From assembly GCA_023228875.1 (NCBI GenBank), contig JALOAG010000005.1, positions 1 to 64,000 of the forward strand: DNA of 64,000 nucleotides, given 5' to 3'. The notes beneath the pieces are model-generated. The model saw only the letters and a list, made by a program, of their open reading frames with translations, ran no database searches and had not been told where the DNA came from. The stretch comes from Bacteroidia bacterium (GTDB lineage Bacteria > Bacteroidota > Bacteroidia > NS11-12g > UBA955). A program made the position numbers and the translations under genes. Shown here piece by piece: positions 36,999-46,090 of this stretch (position 1 is its first letter; each line of letters begins with the position of its first letter).

Positions 36999-37976
36999 TT
37001 ATGTTGATGATTGCTTAGGAATATATATTTTCTGAATTAATTCTTCATATTCTTCATCAATATTGCTGTTGGAGGTGATTCCCCCACCGCTCCTAAAGTA
37101 TTGTTTATCTCCCTTTTGTTCAATAAATCGAATAGCTACAGCACTGTCAATGTCTTTGCCATCAAAAATCCCAAATATCCCGGTATAAAAGCCTCTTTCT
37201 GAAATTTCACATTCTTGAATTATATGTATTGTTTTTTGTTTTGGGGCTCCACTGATAGAACCGGCAGGCAATAATTTGAAAATATCCTTTGCAAATGTTG
37301 TTTGCCAAGTGGTAGGCAAAGTTCCTTTAATCTCAGAACTGGTTTGCAGTATTTCGTTCTTGATTGTTTTGATTCTATCAATATAGCGATACTTGGTTAG
37401 TTCGATGTTGTTTGCAATGAGTGCTAAATCATTTCTCAGTAAATCTACAATTGTATTGTGTTCCCATTCTTCTTTTTTGTTGTTGAGCAAGAGTGCTTCC
37501 GCATTTGAAATGCTTGCATCTATTGTACCTTTCATTGGAAAGGTGAAAATTTCATTTGAATGGATTTTAATAAAGCATTCAGGTGAAAAGACAACGAATT
37601 GATCTTTGTAAAGTAGCTTGTAGGGCGCAAAAGACAACTGAAATATTTCCTTTAAACTTAATGAAGTTTGAATCTGTGAAGGAAATGTTAGGTTAAGGAG
37701 ATATGTGTATCCATTGTCTAAGTATTCCTTGACTTTGTTAAAACTCTTTGTGAAAATATCTTTGGATATTGGCTCATCTTCTAAATTGATTGTTTTCGTG
37801 ATTATATGGTTATGATAGTTAGTCTTCCCTTGTATATCAAAGTATATCCCATGTGCTTTTGCTTCATCTAAAGCGACAACAATACATTTATTACATTCAA
37901 AATCAATGATAAATAAACAAGGAATTTTAGCTGTTAAATAATTTGAAAACTGATGTTGAAATTCGTCTAACTGCAT
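36999..37976 (-). CDS. pabB: Aminodeoxychorismate synthase component I
   Basis: 325 residues, a short chorismate-binding enzyme lacking most of the N-terminal domain of TrpE, as is usual for PabB in Bacteroidota. Motifs: PMKGT (the PabB-type Lys, where TrpE has PIAGT), LRNDLALIA, LPAGSISGAPKQKT, ERGFYTGIFG and FRSGGGITSNS. It converts chorismate plus ammonia to 4-amino-4-deoxychorismate for folate. Five bases after pabA, in the exoA-pabA-pabB run. A TrpE role is possible but less likely from the Lys motif. Confidence 0.88.
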   Translation of the reverse strand: MQLDEFQHQFSNYLTAKIPCLFIIDFECNKCIVVALDEAKAHGIYFDIQGKTNYHNHIITKTINLEDEPISKDIFTKSFNKVKEYLDNGYTYLLNLTFPSQIQTSLSLKEIFQLSFAPYKLLYKDQFVVFSPECFIKIHSNEIFTFPMKGTIDASISNAEALLLNNKKEEWEHNTIVDLLRNDLALIANNIELTKYRYIDRIKTIKNEILQTSSEIKGTLPTTWQTTFAKDIFKLLPAGSISGAPKQKTIHIIQECEISERGFYTGIFGIFDGKDIDSAVAIRFIEQKGDKQYFRSGGGITSNSNIDEEYEELIQKIYIPKQSST

Positions 37977-37981
37977 GTCGA

Positions 37982-38551
37982 TTATAATGATAAGAAGTTG
38001 TTTACTATTTGTTTTCCATAATCAGTCATAAATGATTCGGGATGAAATTGTACGCCATATATATTGAAATGTTTATGTTGTACTGACATAAGAATGTTAT
38101 CTGAGCTGATTGCTGTTTGAATCAAACAATCCGGTAAAGAATCAGGGTGAATTGCCCAAGAGTGATACAAGCCCACTTCAATCTGTGAAGGAATGTTTGA
38201 ATAGAGCATAGAAGTGTTGTCCACTTTGATGAGCCTTCTTTGACCATGAATTACTTTTTCCATTCTATACAATTTTGCTCCAAAATATTCGCAAATTGCC
38301 TGATGTCCTAAGCAAACACCTAATAAGTCAGTATTGGTATTAATACAATGTTTAATCGTTTGTGCAATCGTTGGGAATTCTGATGAAGTACCGGGTCCGG
38401 GGGATAAAATTACCTTTTTGTATTGAAGTAATTGGGTATTTGTTACTTCTGCAGATTTGATGACATCAAATTGGCAATTGGACAATGATCTCAAAAGGTT
38501 TACTATGTTGTAGGTAAAAGAGTCATTATTGTCAATTAACAGCGTTTGCAT
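37982..38551 (-). CDS. pabA: Aminodeoxychorismate/anthranilate synthase glutamine amidotransferase subunit
   Basis: 189 residues from the ATG at 38551 (MQTLLIDNNDSFTYNIVNLL), the conserved start of this family; the longer frame to 38587 runs into exoA. Class I glutamine amidotransferase with the catalytic Cys in GVCLGHQAI and the His-x-Glu pair in VQFHPESF. Delivers ammonia to PabB, encoded five bases downstream. It begins eight bases after the exoA stop. Confidence 0.9.
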   Translation of the reverse strand: MQTLLIDNNDSFTYNIVNLLRSLSNCQFDVIKSAEVTNTQLLQYKKVILSPGPGTSSEFPTIAQTIKHCINTNTDLLGVCLGHQAICEYFGAKLYRMEKVIHGQRRLIKVDNTSMLYSNIPSQIEVGLYHSWAIHPDSLPDCLIQTAISSDNILMSVQHKHFNIYGVQFHPESFMTDYGKQIVNNFLSL

Positions 38552-38558
38552 GATTATT

Positions 38559-39323
38559 TTAAAAAAGGATTTCAGTCTCAACAGCACAATGATCGCTATG
38601 ATTGTGTTCCGGAAACATGGATGACTGTGCTAAATTTTCATAAAGATTTTCAGAGGCTGCAATGTAATCAATGCGCCATCCTTTGTTTCTGAGTCTTGCT
38701 GCGGCTCTATAACTCCACCATGAGTAGTGCTTTGGTTGACTATTAAATCTTCGAAAAGTGTCAATGAATCCTGATTCAAAGAATTTGTCCATCCATTCTC
38801 GTTCTTCAGGGAGGAAGCCACTTCTGTTCTTATTCCCTATAGGGTCATGAATATCAATGGGTTTGTGACAAATGTTATAATCTCCACATATCATCAATTT
38901 GGGATGAGTTTTCTTGAGTTGCTGTATGTAATTAAAAAAGTATTCTAAAAACTCCATTTTTATTTCTTGTCTGCTATCTCCGCTTGAGCCGGAAGGGAAA
39001 TACACGCTGATTACAGACACAGAATCAAAATCAGCTCTTAGTACCCTGCCTTCGCTGTCAAAGAGTGTGTGATTGCAGCCATAAGTGAGTTGAGTGGGTT
39101 TGATTTTACTTAATATAGCGGTACCGCTATAACCCTTTTTTTGTGCAGGGAACCAAAATCCTTGATAACCAAGTTTGTGGAATTCTTCTAATACTATTTG
39201 GTCTTCGGTAGCCTTTATTTCTTGCAAGCATAATATGTCTGGAGACTTTTCTGAAATAAAGTTTGTTAAGCCTTTGTTCATTGCTGCTCTTATACCGTTG
39301 ACATTATATGTCATTATTTTCAT
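38559..39323 (-). CDS. exoA: Exodeoxyribonuclease III (AP endonuclease)
   Basis: 254 residues of the Xth/ExoA family: MKIMTYNVNGIRAA, LCLQEIKA (metal Glu), GDYNICHKPIDIHDP, GFIDTFR, SWWSYRAAARLRNKGWRIDY and NHSDHCAVE (catalytic Asp-His). It cleaves abasic sites in base excision repair. First gene of the exoA-pabA-pabB run and divergent from ligA, another repair enzyme, with 148 bases between them. Confidence 0.93.
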   Translation of the reverse strand: MKIMTYNVNGIRAAMNKGLTNFISEKSPDILCLQEIKATEDQIVLEEFHKLGYQGFWFPAQKKGYSGTAILSKIKPTQLTYGCNHTLFDSEGRVLRADFDSVSVISVYFPSGSSGDSRQEIKMEFLEYFFNYIQQLKKTHPKLMICGDYNICHKPIDIHDPIGNKNRSGFLPEEREWMDKFFESGFIDTFRRFNSQPKHYSWWSYRAAARLRNKGWRIDYIAASENLYENLAQSSMFPEHNHSDHCAVETEILF

Positions 39324-39459
39324 AGCAACAAATTAATGTGTTTTTGGGTGTTGAATATTTATTGTCAACAAATTAATTCTTAAATATTGTTAAGGGGAAC
39401 GGTTCATATCTTCATTGCAAACTTCTACTTAGAGGAAGCCGGATTCTAACGCTCTTTCG

Positions 39460-39467
39460 TATTTTTG
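39460..39467 (+). promoter_or_regulatory. -7 element TATTTTTG directly before ligA
   Basis: TAnnTTTG ends four bases before the ATG, so the transcript probably starts at or next to the start codon (leaderless). Confidence 0.55.
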
Positions 39468-39471
39468 CAAC

Positions 39472-41541
39472 ATGTCTAACCCCTCCATTGAATCAAAAAT
39501 CAGGTCTTTAACACAAGAATTAAAGGAACATAACTATCGTTACTATATTTTGGCTGAGCCTTCGATTTCTGATTTTGAATTTGATGTCAAACTCAAGGAA
39601 TTAGACGCATTGGAAAAAGAGTACCCGCAATATTCACTCGCGGACTCACCTACAAAAAAAGTTGGAGGAGGAATTAATCAAGAATTTGGTACTATCAAAC
39701 ACAGCAGACCTATGTTGTCTTTGGGTAATACATATAGTGAGGGAGAATTATTGGATTTTGATAACAGAGTGAAAAAATTACTGGGGTCAGATGATTACCA
39801 ATATGTTTGTGAATTAAAGATTGACGGGGTGGCTATTAGTCTGGTTTATAAACATGGGGTATTGGTTCAAGCTGTAACACGTGGAGATGGCGTACAAGGC
39901 GATAATGTGTTGGATAACGTGAGAACAATCAGGACATTGGCAACGGAGCTACAGGGTGATTTTCCTGAAGAGATGGAAGTGCGAGGCGAGATTTTTATGC
40001 ATCATAAGGCGTTCTTAAGATTAAATGAAGAAAGAACAAAAGCCGGAGAACCTCTTTTTGCAAATCCTCGCAATACTACTGCCGGATCCTTAAAATTGCT
40101 TGATTCGCAGGAGGTGGCAAAACGTCCTTTAGATATTTTCCTTTATCATGTGATATGCGAGTCTAAGGATTTGCATTCTCATTTTGAATCCTTACAACAA
40201 ATTAAATCTTGGGGTTTAAAGACTTCTCCATATACTGAAAAGTGCAACACCATACAGGATGTTTTGGCTTATATCTCCAAATGGGAACAAAAGAGAAAAG
40301 AATTAAGTTTTGATATTGATGGGATTGTAATCAAAGTCAACAGCTTTACACAACAATCTGAATTGGGATTTACTGCAAAAATTCCACGTTGGGCAATAGC
40401 TTATAAGTACAAAGCGGAGACAGCCCTCACACAGCTTCTGAGTGTTGATTTTCAGATAGGCAGAACAGGCGCAGTTACACCTGTTGCAAACCTTGATCCT
40501 GTTTTGTTGTCCGGAACTACTGTTAAAAGGGCAACTTTACACAATGCAAATGAGATAGAAAGACTCGATTTATACCTTAATGATTGGGTTTATATTGAAA
40601 AGGGCGGAGAGATCATTCCCAAGATAACTAAGGTGGAAGTAAGTAAAAGAAAAGAAGGTGCTATTAGAGTCCAAATGCCGGGACATTGTCCAAGTTGTGG
40701 GACTACGCTCATAAGAAGAGAAGGAGAAGCCAATCATTACTGCCCTAATGAATTGAATTGCCCTCCACAAATTCGCGCAAGGGTCGAACATTTTATTAGC
40801 AAAAAAGCTATGGATATTCAAGGACTTGGAGAGGAAACGGTTTATACCCTTGTCTCCAAAGGTTTTATTCATACAGTCTCGGATTTATATAAATTGTCTT
40901 ATTCACAACTTGTTTCACTTGATAGAATGGCAGATAAGTCAGCACAAAATCTTATTCAAAGTATTCAAGAATCCAAAAAAGTTCCCTTTGCGAGAGTGTT
41001 ATTTGGCTTGGGAATTCGCTTTGTGGGTGAAACTGTTGCAAAAAAACTTGCTAAAGAGTATAGAGGTATCAATGCGATTGCTGTTGCTACAAGGGAAGAA
41101 TTGAGTACTGTTGATGAGATTGGGGAAGTGATAGCGCAATCAGTTGTTGATTATTTTGCTCAACCTGCCAATCTTAATATGATTGCAGAACTCAAAGATG
41201 CAGGGTTGCAATTAGCAGTTGCTGAAGAAGATATACTTGAGAAGTCTTCAAACAAATTAGCAGGTCTGACATTTGTAATTTCAGGTGTGTTTCAACAACA
41301 CAGCAGAGATGAATTAAAGGATATGATTGAAGCCAATGGGGGTAAAAATTCAGGGAGTATATCAGCAAAGACTTCATTTCTACTTGCGGGCGAAGGGATA
41401 GGTCCTGCTAAGTTTGAAAAAGCACAAAGTCTTCAAATCCCTATTATCAATGAGAATGATTTTTTGTCCATGATAGCAATGGATTCAAAAGAACAATCAG
41501 AGAGTATTAAGGAGCAAGGCGGTCAAAAGACTTTGTTTTAG
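39472..41541 (+). CDS. ligA: NAD-dependent DNA ligase LigA
   Basis: 689 residues with the complete LigA order: adenylation domain with the active-site Lys 116 in CELKIDGVAI, OB-fold (GRTGAVTPVANLDPV), four-Cys zinc finger (CPSCG ... CPNELNC), helix-hairpin-helix domain (MDIQGLGEETV to VDEIGEVIAQSVVDYF) and C-terminal BRCT domain (AGLTFVISGVF). Seals nicks in replication and repair. Start ATG at 39472 preceded by a -7 element. Converges on the DEAD-box helicase gene. Confidence 0.97.
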   Translation: MSNPSIESKIRSLTQELKEHNYRYYILAEPSISDFEFDVKLKELDALEKEYPQYSLADSPTKKVGGGINQEFGTIKHSRPMLSLGNTYSEGELLDFDNRVKKLLGSDDYQYVCELKIDGVAISLVYKHGVLVQAVTRGDGVQGDNVLDNVRTIRTLATELQGDFPEEMEVRGEIFMHHKAFLRLNEERTKAGEPLFANPRNTTAGSLKLLDSQEVAKRPLDIFLYHVICESKDLHSHFESLQQIKSWGLKTSPYTEKCNTIQDVLAYISKWEQKRKELSFDIDGIVIKVNSFTQQSELGFTAKIPRWAIAYKYKAETALTQLLSVDFQIGRTGAVTPVANLDPVLLSGTTVKRATLHNANEIERLDLYLNDWVYIEKGGEIIPKITKVEVSKRKEGAIRVQMPGHCPSCGTTLIRREGEANHYCPNELNCPPQIRARVEHFISKKAMDIQGLGEETVYTLVSKGFIHTVSDLYKLSYSQLVSLDRMADKSAQNLIQSIQESKKVPFARVLFGLGIRFVGETVAKKLAKEYRGINAIAVATREELSTVDEIGEVIAQSVVDYFAQPANLNMIAELKDAGLQLAVAEEDILEKSSNKLAGLTFVISGVFQQHSRDELKDMIEANGGKNSGSISAKTSFLLAGEGIGPAKFEKAQSLQIPIINENDFLSMIAMDSKEQSESIKEQGGQKTLF

Positions 41542-41581
41542 CCCAATTTGAAGCATATCTTTTAGGAAAGTTTAGATTATT

Positions 41582-43123
41582 TTAGAAGAATACTTTTCTT
41601 CTGTATTTGTCTTGTCCCCCTGATTTTTGATCGTCATTTCTCTTCTCTCTGGGTTGTTTATCATAAGAAGAACCGGCAAAAGCAGGGAGACTTGTGTTCT
41701 TTCTTTTTCTATTTTTCTCTTTTGACTTGAATTCTGTTGAAGAAGATGTGCGTTGTGTTTTATCTTTCTTTTTATCTTTTACTCTGTGGTATCCGGTAGC
41801 GTTACTTTGAGAATCATTGTTGCTCGCTTTGGAGCTGCGCTCTGATTGGCGTTTACGCGGATAACTATCGCCTTGATTATCATTTCTGGATTTGAATCTA
41901 GAAGAATTTTTTTTGCGACTATTTCTATCGCTTCCAAAATCTCTACCATTGTTGCGCCCTCTTCCCCTTTTTTCATCGCTTTCTTTGTGTGCATCAAATT
42001 CAAATTCTGATTGTAAAGGTGATTCTTCAAAGACTATTTGTAATTTTCGACTGAATAGTTTCATCCTGTTATACTCAACGGCTGTCAGAATAGCAATTGA
42101 AGTCCCTTCTTTGCCTGCTCGTGCGGTTCTTCCGCTTCTGTGAGTATAGTATTCGGGCATCTCAGGTAGTGCATAGTGGATTACATGACTTAAATCCTTT
42201 ACGTCAATACCTCTTGCTGCTACATCAGTTGCAATCAAAAATTGCAGCTTATGGGTTTTAAATCTGTTCATCACCCTGTCGCGTTGATTCTGATTTAAGT
42301 CGCCATGAATAGCATCTGCTTGATATCCAGCATCAAAAAGCCTGTCTGCTAAGTCTTGTGTGTCTCTACGAGTCCTGCAGAAAATTACAGCACGCATTTT
42401 TTCATCCTGCTCAATGATTTTTAAGAGTGCTTCAAACTTCTTGGGAGCTTTCACACGTATGTATTCATGAGTAATTTGTGCATTGACTTTTTCTTCACTG
42501 TTTATTCTTACTTCTTTGTATTCAGACATGTAATTTTCTGCTATCTCCTGAATTTCAGGGGGCATTGTTGCCGAAAATAACCAGATTTTTTTGTATTGTG
42601 GAGTCAAAGACAGGATAGTATTGATGTCTTCTTGAAACCCCATATTTAACATTTCATCTGCCTCGTCTAACACCACATGAAGTATGTGTTTTAAGTTTAA
42701 TGCATTGCGTCTGATTAAATCTAATAACCTTCCGGGTGTTGCAACCAATATAGCAGGCTTTTTTCTTAAAAAATATATTTGCTTATCGATGGGTTTGCCT
42801 CCATATACAACTTCTACTTTAATCCCTTTATGAAACTTTGAGAATTTTACGAGTTGTTCTGCAACTTGTTGTCCAAGTTCACGTGTTGGAGTTATAATCA
42901 AAGATTGGATCTCATGTTTATGTGTGTCAATTTTTTCTATCAAAGGAAGACCATAAGCAGCTGTTTTCCCTGTACCGGTTTGAGCAAGCCCAAGAAAATT
43001 GCAATCTTCCTCTAATAACATTGGGATTGCTTTTTCTTGAATTTCGGTAGGTGTGTGAATGTCTATTTGTTTAAGTGCGTTGAGTGTCAAGTCAGACAAC
43101 CCAAGTTTTGAGAAATTTTTCAA
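41582..43123 (-). CDS. DEAD-box RNA helicase
   Basis: 513 residues if translation starts at the TTG 43123 (LKNFSKLGLSDLTLNALKQ). The frame is open to an ATG at 43216, but a TATCTTTG promoter at 43161-43154 lies within that extension. Core motifs: AQTGTGKTAAYGLPL, PTRELGQQ, ATPGRLLD, DEADEML, SATMPPE, IHGDLNQNQRDRV, DVAARGIDV and HRSGRTARAG. The last ~130 residues are basic and Arg/Lys/Ser/Asn rich (RGRGRNNGRDFGSDRN), as in RhlE-like helicases, likely for RNA binding. Probable role: ribosome assembly or RNA turnover at low temperature (inference). Confidence 0.9.
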   Translation of the reverse strand: MKNFSKLGLSDLTLNALKQIDIHTPTEIQEKAIPMLLEEDCNFLGLAQTGTGKTAAYGLPLIEKIDTHKHEIQSLIITPTRELGQQVAEQLVKFSKFHKGIKVEVVYGGKPIDKQIYFLRKKPAILVATPGRLLDLIRRNALNLKHILHVVLDEADEMLNMGFQEDINTILSLTPQYKKIWLFSATMPPEIQEIAENYMSEYKEVRINSEEKVNAQITHEYIRVKAPKKFEALLKIIEQDEKMRAVIFCRTRRDTQDLADRLFDAGYQADAIHGDLNQNQRDRVMNRFKTHKLQFLIATDVAARGIDVKDLSHVIHYALPEMPEYYTHRSGRTARAGKEGTSIAILTAVEYNRMKLFSRKLQIVFEESPLQSEFEFDAHKESDEKRGRGRNNGRDFGSDRNSRKKNSSRFKSRNDNQGDSYPRKRQSERSSKASNNDSQSNATGYHRVKDKKKDKTQRTSSSTEFKSKEKNRKRKNTSLPAFAGSSYDKQPREKRNDDQKSGGQDKYRRKVFF

Positions 43124-43153
43124 AATATGTTTAGGGGATAATAATAAGGGGCG

Positions 43154-43161
43154 CAAAGATA
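43154..43161 (-). promoter_or_regulatory. -7 element TATCTTTG for the DEAD-box gene
   Basis: Perfect TAnnTTTG; it decides against the start at 43216. Confidence 0.5.
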
Positions 43162-43271
43162 ATGAAATTTCATGCAATAAAATTTTATTCTTTGATACTC
43201 GTGTGGTAATATACACGTTTGGTGGGTAATGATAAAAGCTTCAACTTTGCGTTTGACAATTTGCTAATAAA

Positions 43272-43664
43272 ATGAAAATATTTGAAATTGAATTTGAAGT
43301 CAGGGATTATGAGCTTGATATTCAAGGTATTGTAAACAATGCAATTTATAATCACTATTTTGAACATACAAGACACGAATTTCTAAAATCCTGTGGCTTA
43401 AGTTTTTCAGCTTTACACAGCGAAGGTTTGGATGCAGTTGTTATCAAAATGGAAACAGAATACAAGGCTCCTTTAAGGAGTGGCGACAAGTTTGTATGCA
43501 CATCAAGAGTTGAAACAGAAGGTAGGTTGAAGATTGTTTTTTTTCAGGAAATTATGCGTTTGCCTGAGCGCACACTGATGACAAAATCCAGGGTTACTGT
43601 GGCTTGTATCAAAAATAACAGACCGGTTGAACCGATTGAGATTCGTGCAAAAATGGGTTTGTAG
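43272..43664 (+). CDS. Acyl-CoA thioesterase of the 4HBT/YbgC type
   Basis: 130 residues, one hotdog domain. EVRDYELDIQGIVNNAIYNHYFEHTRHEFL contains the Asp and Asn-x-x-Tyr pattern of the 4-hydroxybenzoyl-CoA thioesterase family, with Gln-Gly replacing the more common Gln-Gly/Met-Gly before Ile/His-Val. Hydrolyses acyl-CoA; the natural substrate cannot be told. A near-consensus -7 (CAACTTTG, ~43242-43249) lies upstream. Its stop is only two bases from the stop of the convergent T9SS-protein gene. Confidence 0.85.
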   Translation: MKIFEIEFEVRDYELDIQGIVNNAIYNHYFEHTRHEFLKSCGLSFSALHSEGLDAVVIKMETEYKAPLRSGDKFVCTSRVETEGRLKIVFFQEIMRLPERTLMTKSRVTVACIKNNRPVEPIEIRAKMGL

Positions 43665-43666
43665 CC

Positions 43667-45325
43667 CTACTGTTTAATAATCTTAATTGTTTGACTAAAG
43701 CCTTCGCTATTTTGACATTGCACGAAATATACTCCCGGACTGATGACTGAAGAAAGCTCAATTGTAGCATCACCCTCTAAAGTAATTTTATCTATCAATC
43801 GCATATCCATAGAATAAACAGAGCAAGTTACAGGTTGTTGGTTGCTGTTATTAATAATAAAGCTGTTAGATGAAGGATTGGGATAAATGGTGATGTCATT
43901 GACTTCAGTATTAATTTGGTTGACAGTAATAGGATACTTTGGTGTCATGGTATCCATTACCGCAAAGACATGATCGCTGTTCCATTTAGCATAAACAAAA
44001 ATATCCTCTAAGAATGTATAGTTAGACGTTTTTATGGGATGCCAAAATACAAATCGATGAGGGAGCATAGATTTGCCAAATCGTCCCCCAATGTGGGTAT
44101 AAGCTTTGTTAAATGATTTTGTATTGTTGTCAAATATCAATATTTTATGTAGATGGCTATAGGTTTCTGGGAAGTTCACTTTATCAAAATTATACACTCT
44201 GCTGGATGAATATAAATACGCATATACATTCATATCCTTATCATATTCTAGCCAAATTGTCTGTCGTGAACTAAGAGATGGTGCGGTGGATGTGGAGTCA
44301 TAATAAGCATCTAAAAACTGCCCGTCTGTATCAAAACGAAGAATGCAGGCTTTGGTATTTGTATAATAAGGTACATTTTCATAGTAGGGAATTACAGTAC
44401 CCTGAATTTCTATGGGTATTTTGTGTTGAATTGCCCAAAAAACGTTGCCGTGCCTATCCACCTTGATTAGTTTGTTGTCTTGCAACTCATCAAACGTATT
44501 GGTTATAATCACGTGAGTCCATTTTCTTTTAAATTCATTCCCTTCTTTACTCACTTTCATAAGGACGACTTTAAATTCTCCACTATCCGTATAGATGGTA
44601 GTATCCATTAAATTTCTAGTTGACTTTTGTGTAACCAGAAAAGAGTAATAGGCATTCAAATCTTTGTCAATAGTTGTGGCGCGTGCTGAAATGAGAGGGT
44701 AGGCAATCACCTCCTTTAGTGTTGAATCTATAACATATGATTTTAATAATGAACTAGCGATCAACATTCCATAATTATAAAATCTCTCAAATGAGAAATA
44801 ACTGGTTATAGAATGCTCTTTAGATGCGTTGATAAAATCAACAACCTGGCCGGTGGAATCAAAACGCACCATGATTGCATTATATTCACCGGGTTCGTCA
44901 AAATCAAGCCTGATGCCATTATTCAGCACCAAGGAATCTCTTGCACCACATATTGCGTATAGACTATTGTTAGGACCTGAGGCGAGTAGTACCATGCCTC
45001 CCAATGTGGTATTACGTTTGTTATATTCAAAAGTCCATCTTAATTTTCCGCTATTGTCAAATGCCATCATAATGGTTCTGGTACTGTCGTCCTTACCTAA
45101 TTGATAGAGGTTGTAATCATCAATTTCTAGTGAATCAAAGTAGGAGGATAATTTAATAAATAGCCAACCATTTTCATTGATAAAGGTTTCCCTAAAGTGG
45201 AGTTCGTTATAGCCATTCAGAATCGCCATTCGTTTGTAATACTGGAGCTTCAAAGGGTCTTGAGCTTGAGTTGTACTTCCAAACAGCAACACAAAAAAGA
45301 GAGAAATGAGTAGTGTTTTTTTCAT
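43667..45325 (-). CDS. Secreted protein with T9SS type A sorting domain
   Basis: 552 residues. Signal peptide MKKTLLISLFFVLLFGSTTQAQ, then a long beta-propeller-like body with repeated short motifs of the form DxxGxxxW and LRFDTDGQF (GKLRWTFEYNKRNT; DRHGNVFWAIQHKI; ACILRFDTDGQFLDAY), and a Por secretion tail (ITIYPNPSSNSFIINNS, SVYSMDMRLIDK, SPGVYFVQCQ). Exported by type IX secretion; function unknown. It follows the Cys-rich protein by 29 bases and is probably co-transcribed with it. Confidence 0.85.
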   Translation of the reverse strand: MKKTLLISLFFVLLFGSTTQAQDPLKLQYYKRMAILNGYNELHFRETFINENGWLFIKLSSYFDSLEIDDYNLYQLGKDDSTRTIMMAFDNSGKLRWTFEYNKRNTTLGGMVLLASGPNNSLYAICGARDSLVLNNGIRLDFDEPGEYNAIMVRFDSTGQVVDFINASKEHSITSYFSFERFYNYGMLIASSLLKSYVIDSTLKEVIAYPLISARATTIDKDLNAYYSFLVTQKSTRNLMDTTIYTDSGEFKVVLMKVSKEGNEFKRKWTHVIITNTFDELQDNKLIKVDRHGNVFWAIQHKIPIEIQGTVIPYYENVPYYTNTKACILRFDTDGQFLDAYYDSTSTAPSLSSRQTIWLEYDKDMNVYAYLYSSSRVYNFDKVNFPETYSHLHKILIFDNNTKSFNKAYTHIGGRFGKSMLPHRFVFWHPIKTSNYTFLEDIFVYAKWNSDHVFAVMDTMTPKYPITVNQINTEVNDITIYPNPSSNSFIINNSNQQPVTCSVYSMDMRLIDKITLEGDATIELSSVISPGVYFVQCQNSEGFSQTIKIIKQ

Positions 45326-45354
45326 AATGGTGTTTTAATTCACTTATTGATATT

Positions 45355-45921
45355 TTAAGGTTTTGGACAGGGTGGATAGTACGGATCATGTGCAGCACGA
45401 ATATATGTTTGTGAGTTTTCCCAATCAATTTCAGCTACACCACAAGCGCATGTGAAACAATTGTCAGGAATGGCTAAATCGCAACAAATCGTTGTGGGTA
45501 GTATGCCGCATTCTGAATCTGGGTCATATGCATCCCGCCAGTCATAAGCAATAGTTCCTGGTATAGGACTTACATGTTTGACTTTGGAACCGGTTTGAAG
45601 AAATTTGTGAGCTTTTTGGACGGAATTACCATTTAATGCACATAGAGAATCATCTTTCCACCCACAAACCCCACAGCCTGCTGAACGCATTGAAAATCCT
45701 TGAAATCCCCAGCAACCACAATCGGTAGGGCAGTAAAATGAAGATGCAAAGGGGTAATGATGGGAAGTATAACCACAATTACAAGTAAATCCTACAGTCA
45801 GGTTGTAGTCGCAATCGATCTCAGAGTAGTGTTCCCATACACAAACTTGTCCGGTTGCTTTTGAAGTAAAAGCAAATATAAAGATTACTAAGTAAATATT
45901 AAGTATTTTAAAGTTTTTCAT
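45355..45921 (-). CDS. Secreted cysteine-rich protein of unknown function
   Basis: 188 residues with a signal peptide (MKNFKILNIYLVIFIFAFTSKATGQ) and 17 Cys in the ~163-residue mature chain, many in pairs (TCNCG, CPTDCGCWG, GCGVCGW, ICCDL, CFTCACG). No family recognised. The spacing does not fit a haem (no CxxCH) or a typical ferredoxin; disulfides or metal binding are both possible. No T9SS tail. A TACTTTTG promoter element lies at 45954-45947, and the T9SS cargo gene follows downstream. Confidence 0.75.
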   Translation of the reverse strand: MKNFKILNIYLVIFIFAFTSKATGQVCVWEHYSEIDCDYNLTVGFTCNCGYTSHHYPFASSFYCPTDCGCWGFQGFSMRSAGCGVCGWKDDSLCALNGNSVQKAHKFLQTGSKVKHVSPIPGTIAYDWRDAYDPDSECGILPTTICCDLAIPDNCFTCACGVAEIDWENSQTYIRAAHDPYYPPCPKP

Positions 45922-45946
45922 GCGGTCTAATTTATTGGTTTATGCA

Positions 45947-45954
45947 CAAAAGTA
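45947..45954 (-). promoter_or_regulatory. -7 element TACTTTTG for the Cys-rich protein and the T9SS cargo gene
   Basis: TAnnTTTG match 25 bases before the ATG at 45921. Confidence 0.5.
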
Positions 45955-46090
45955 TGTAATAAATTATTATTTACATTTTTTTTAAAAAACTGCAATCGAC
46001 TATTGGATTGTATATTGTGATTAAAAGCTATGAATTGAGTTGCGAATTTTGCAGCCTGTTAAAGATGCAATAATGCAGTATTTTTTATAT

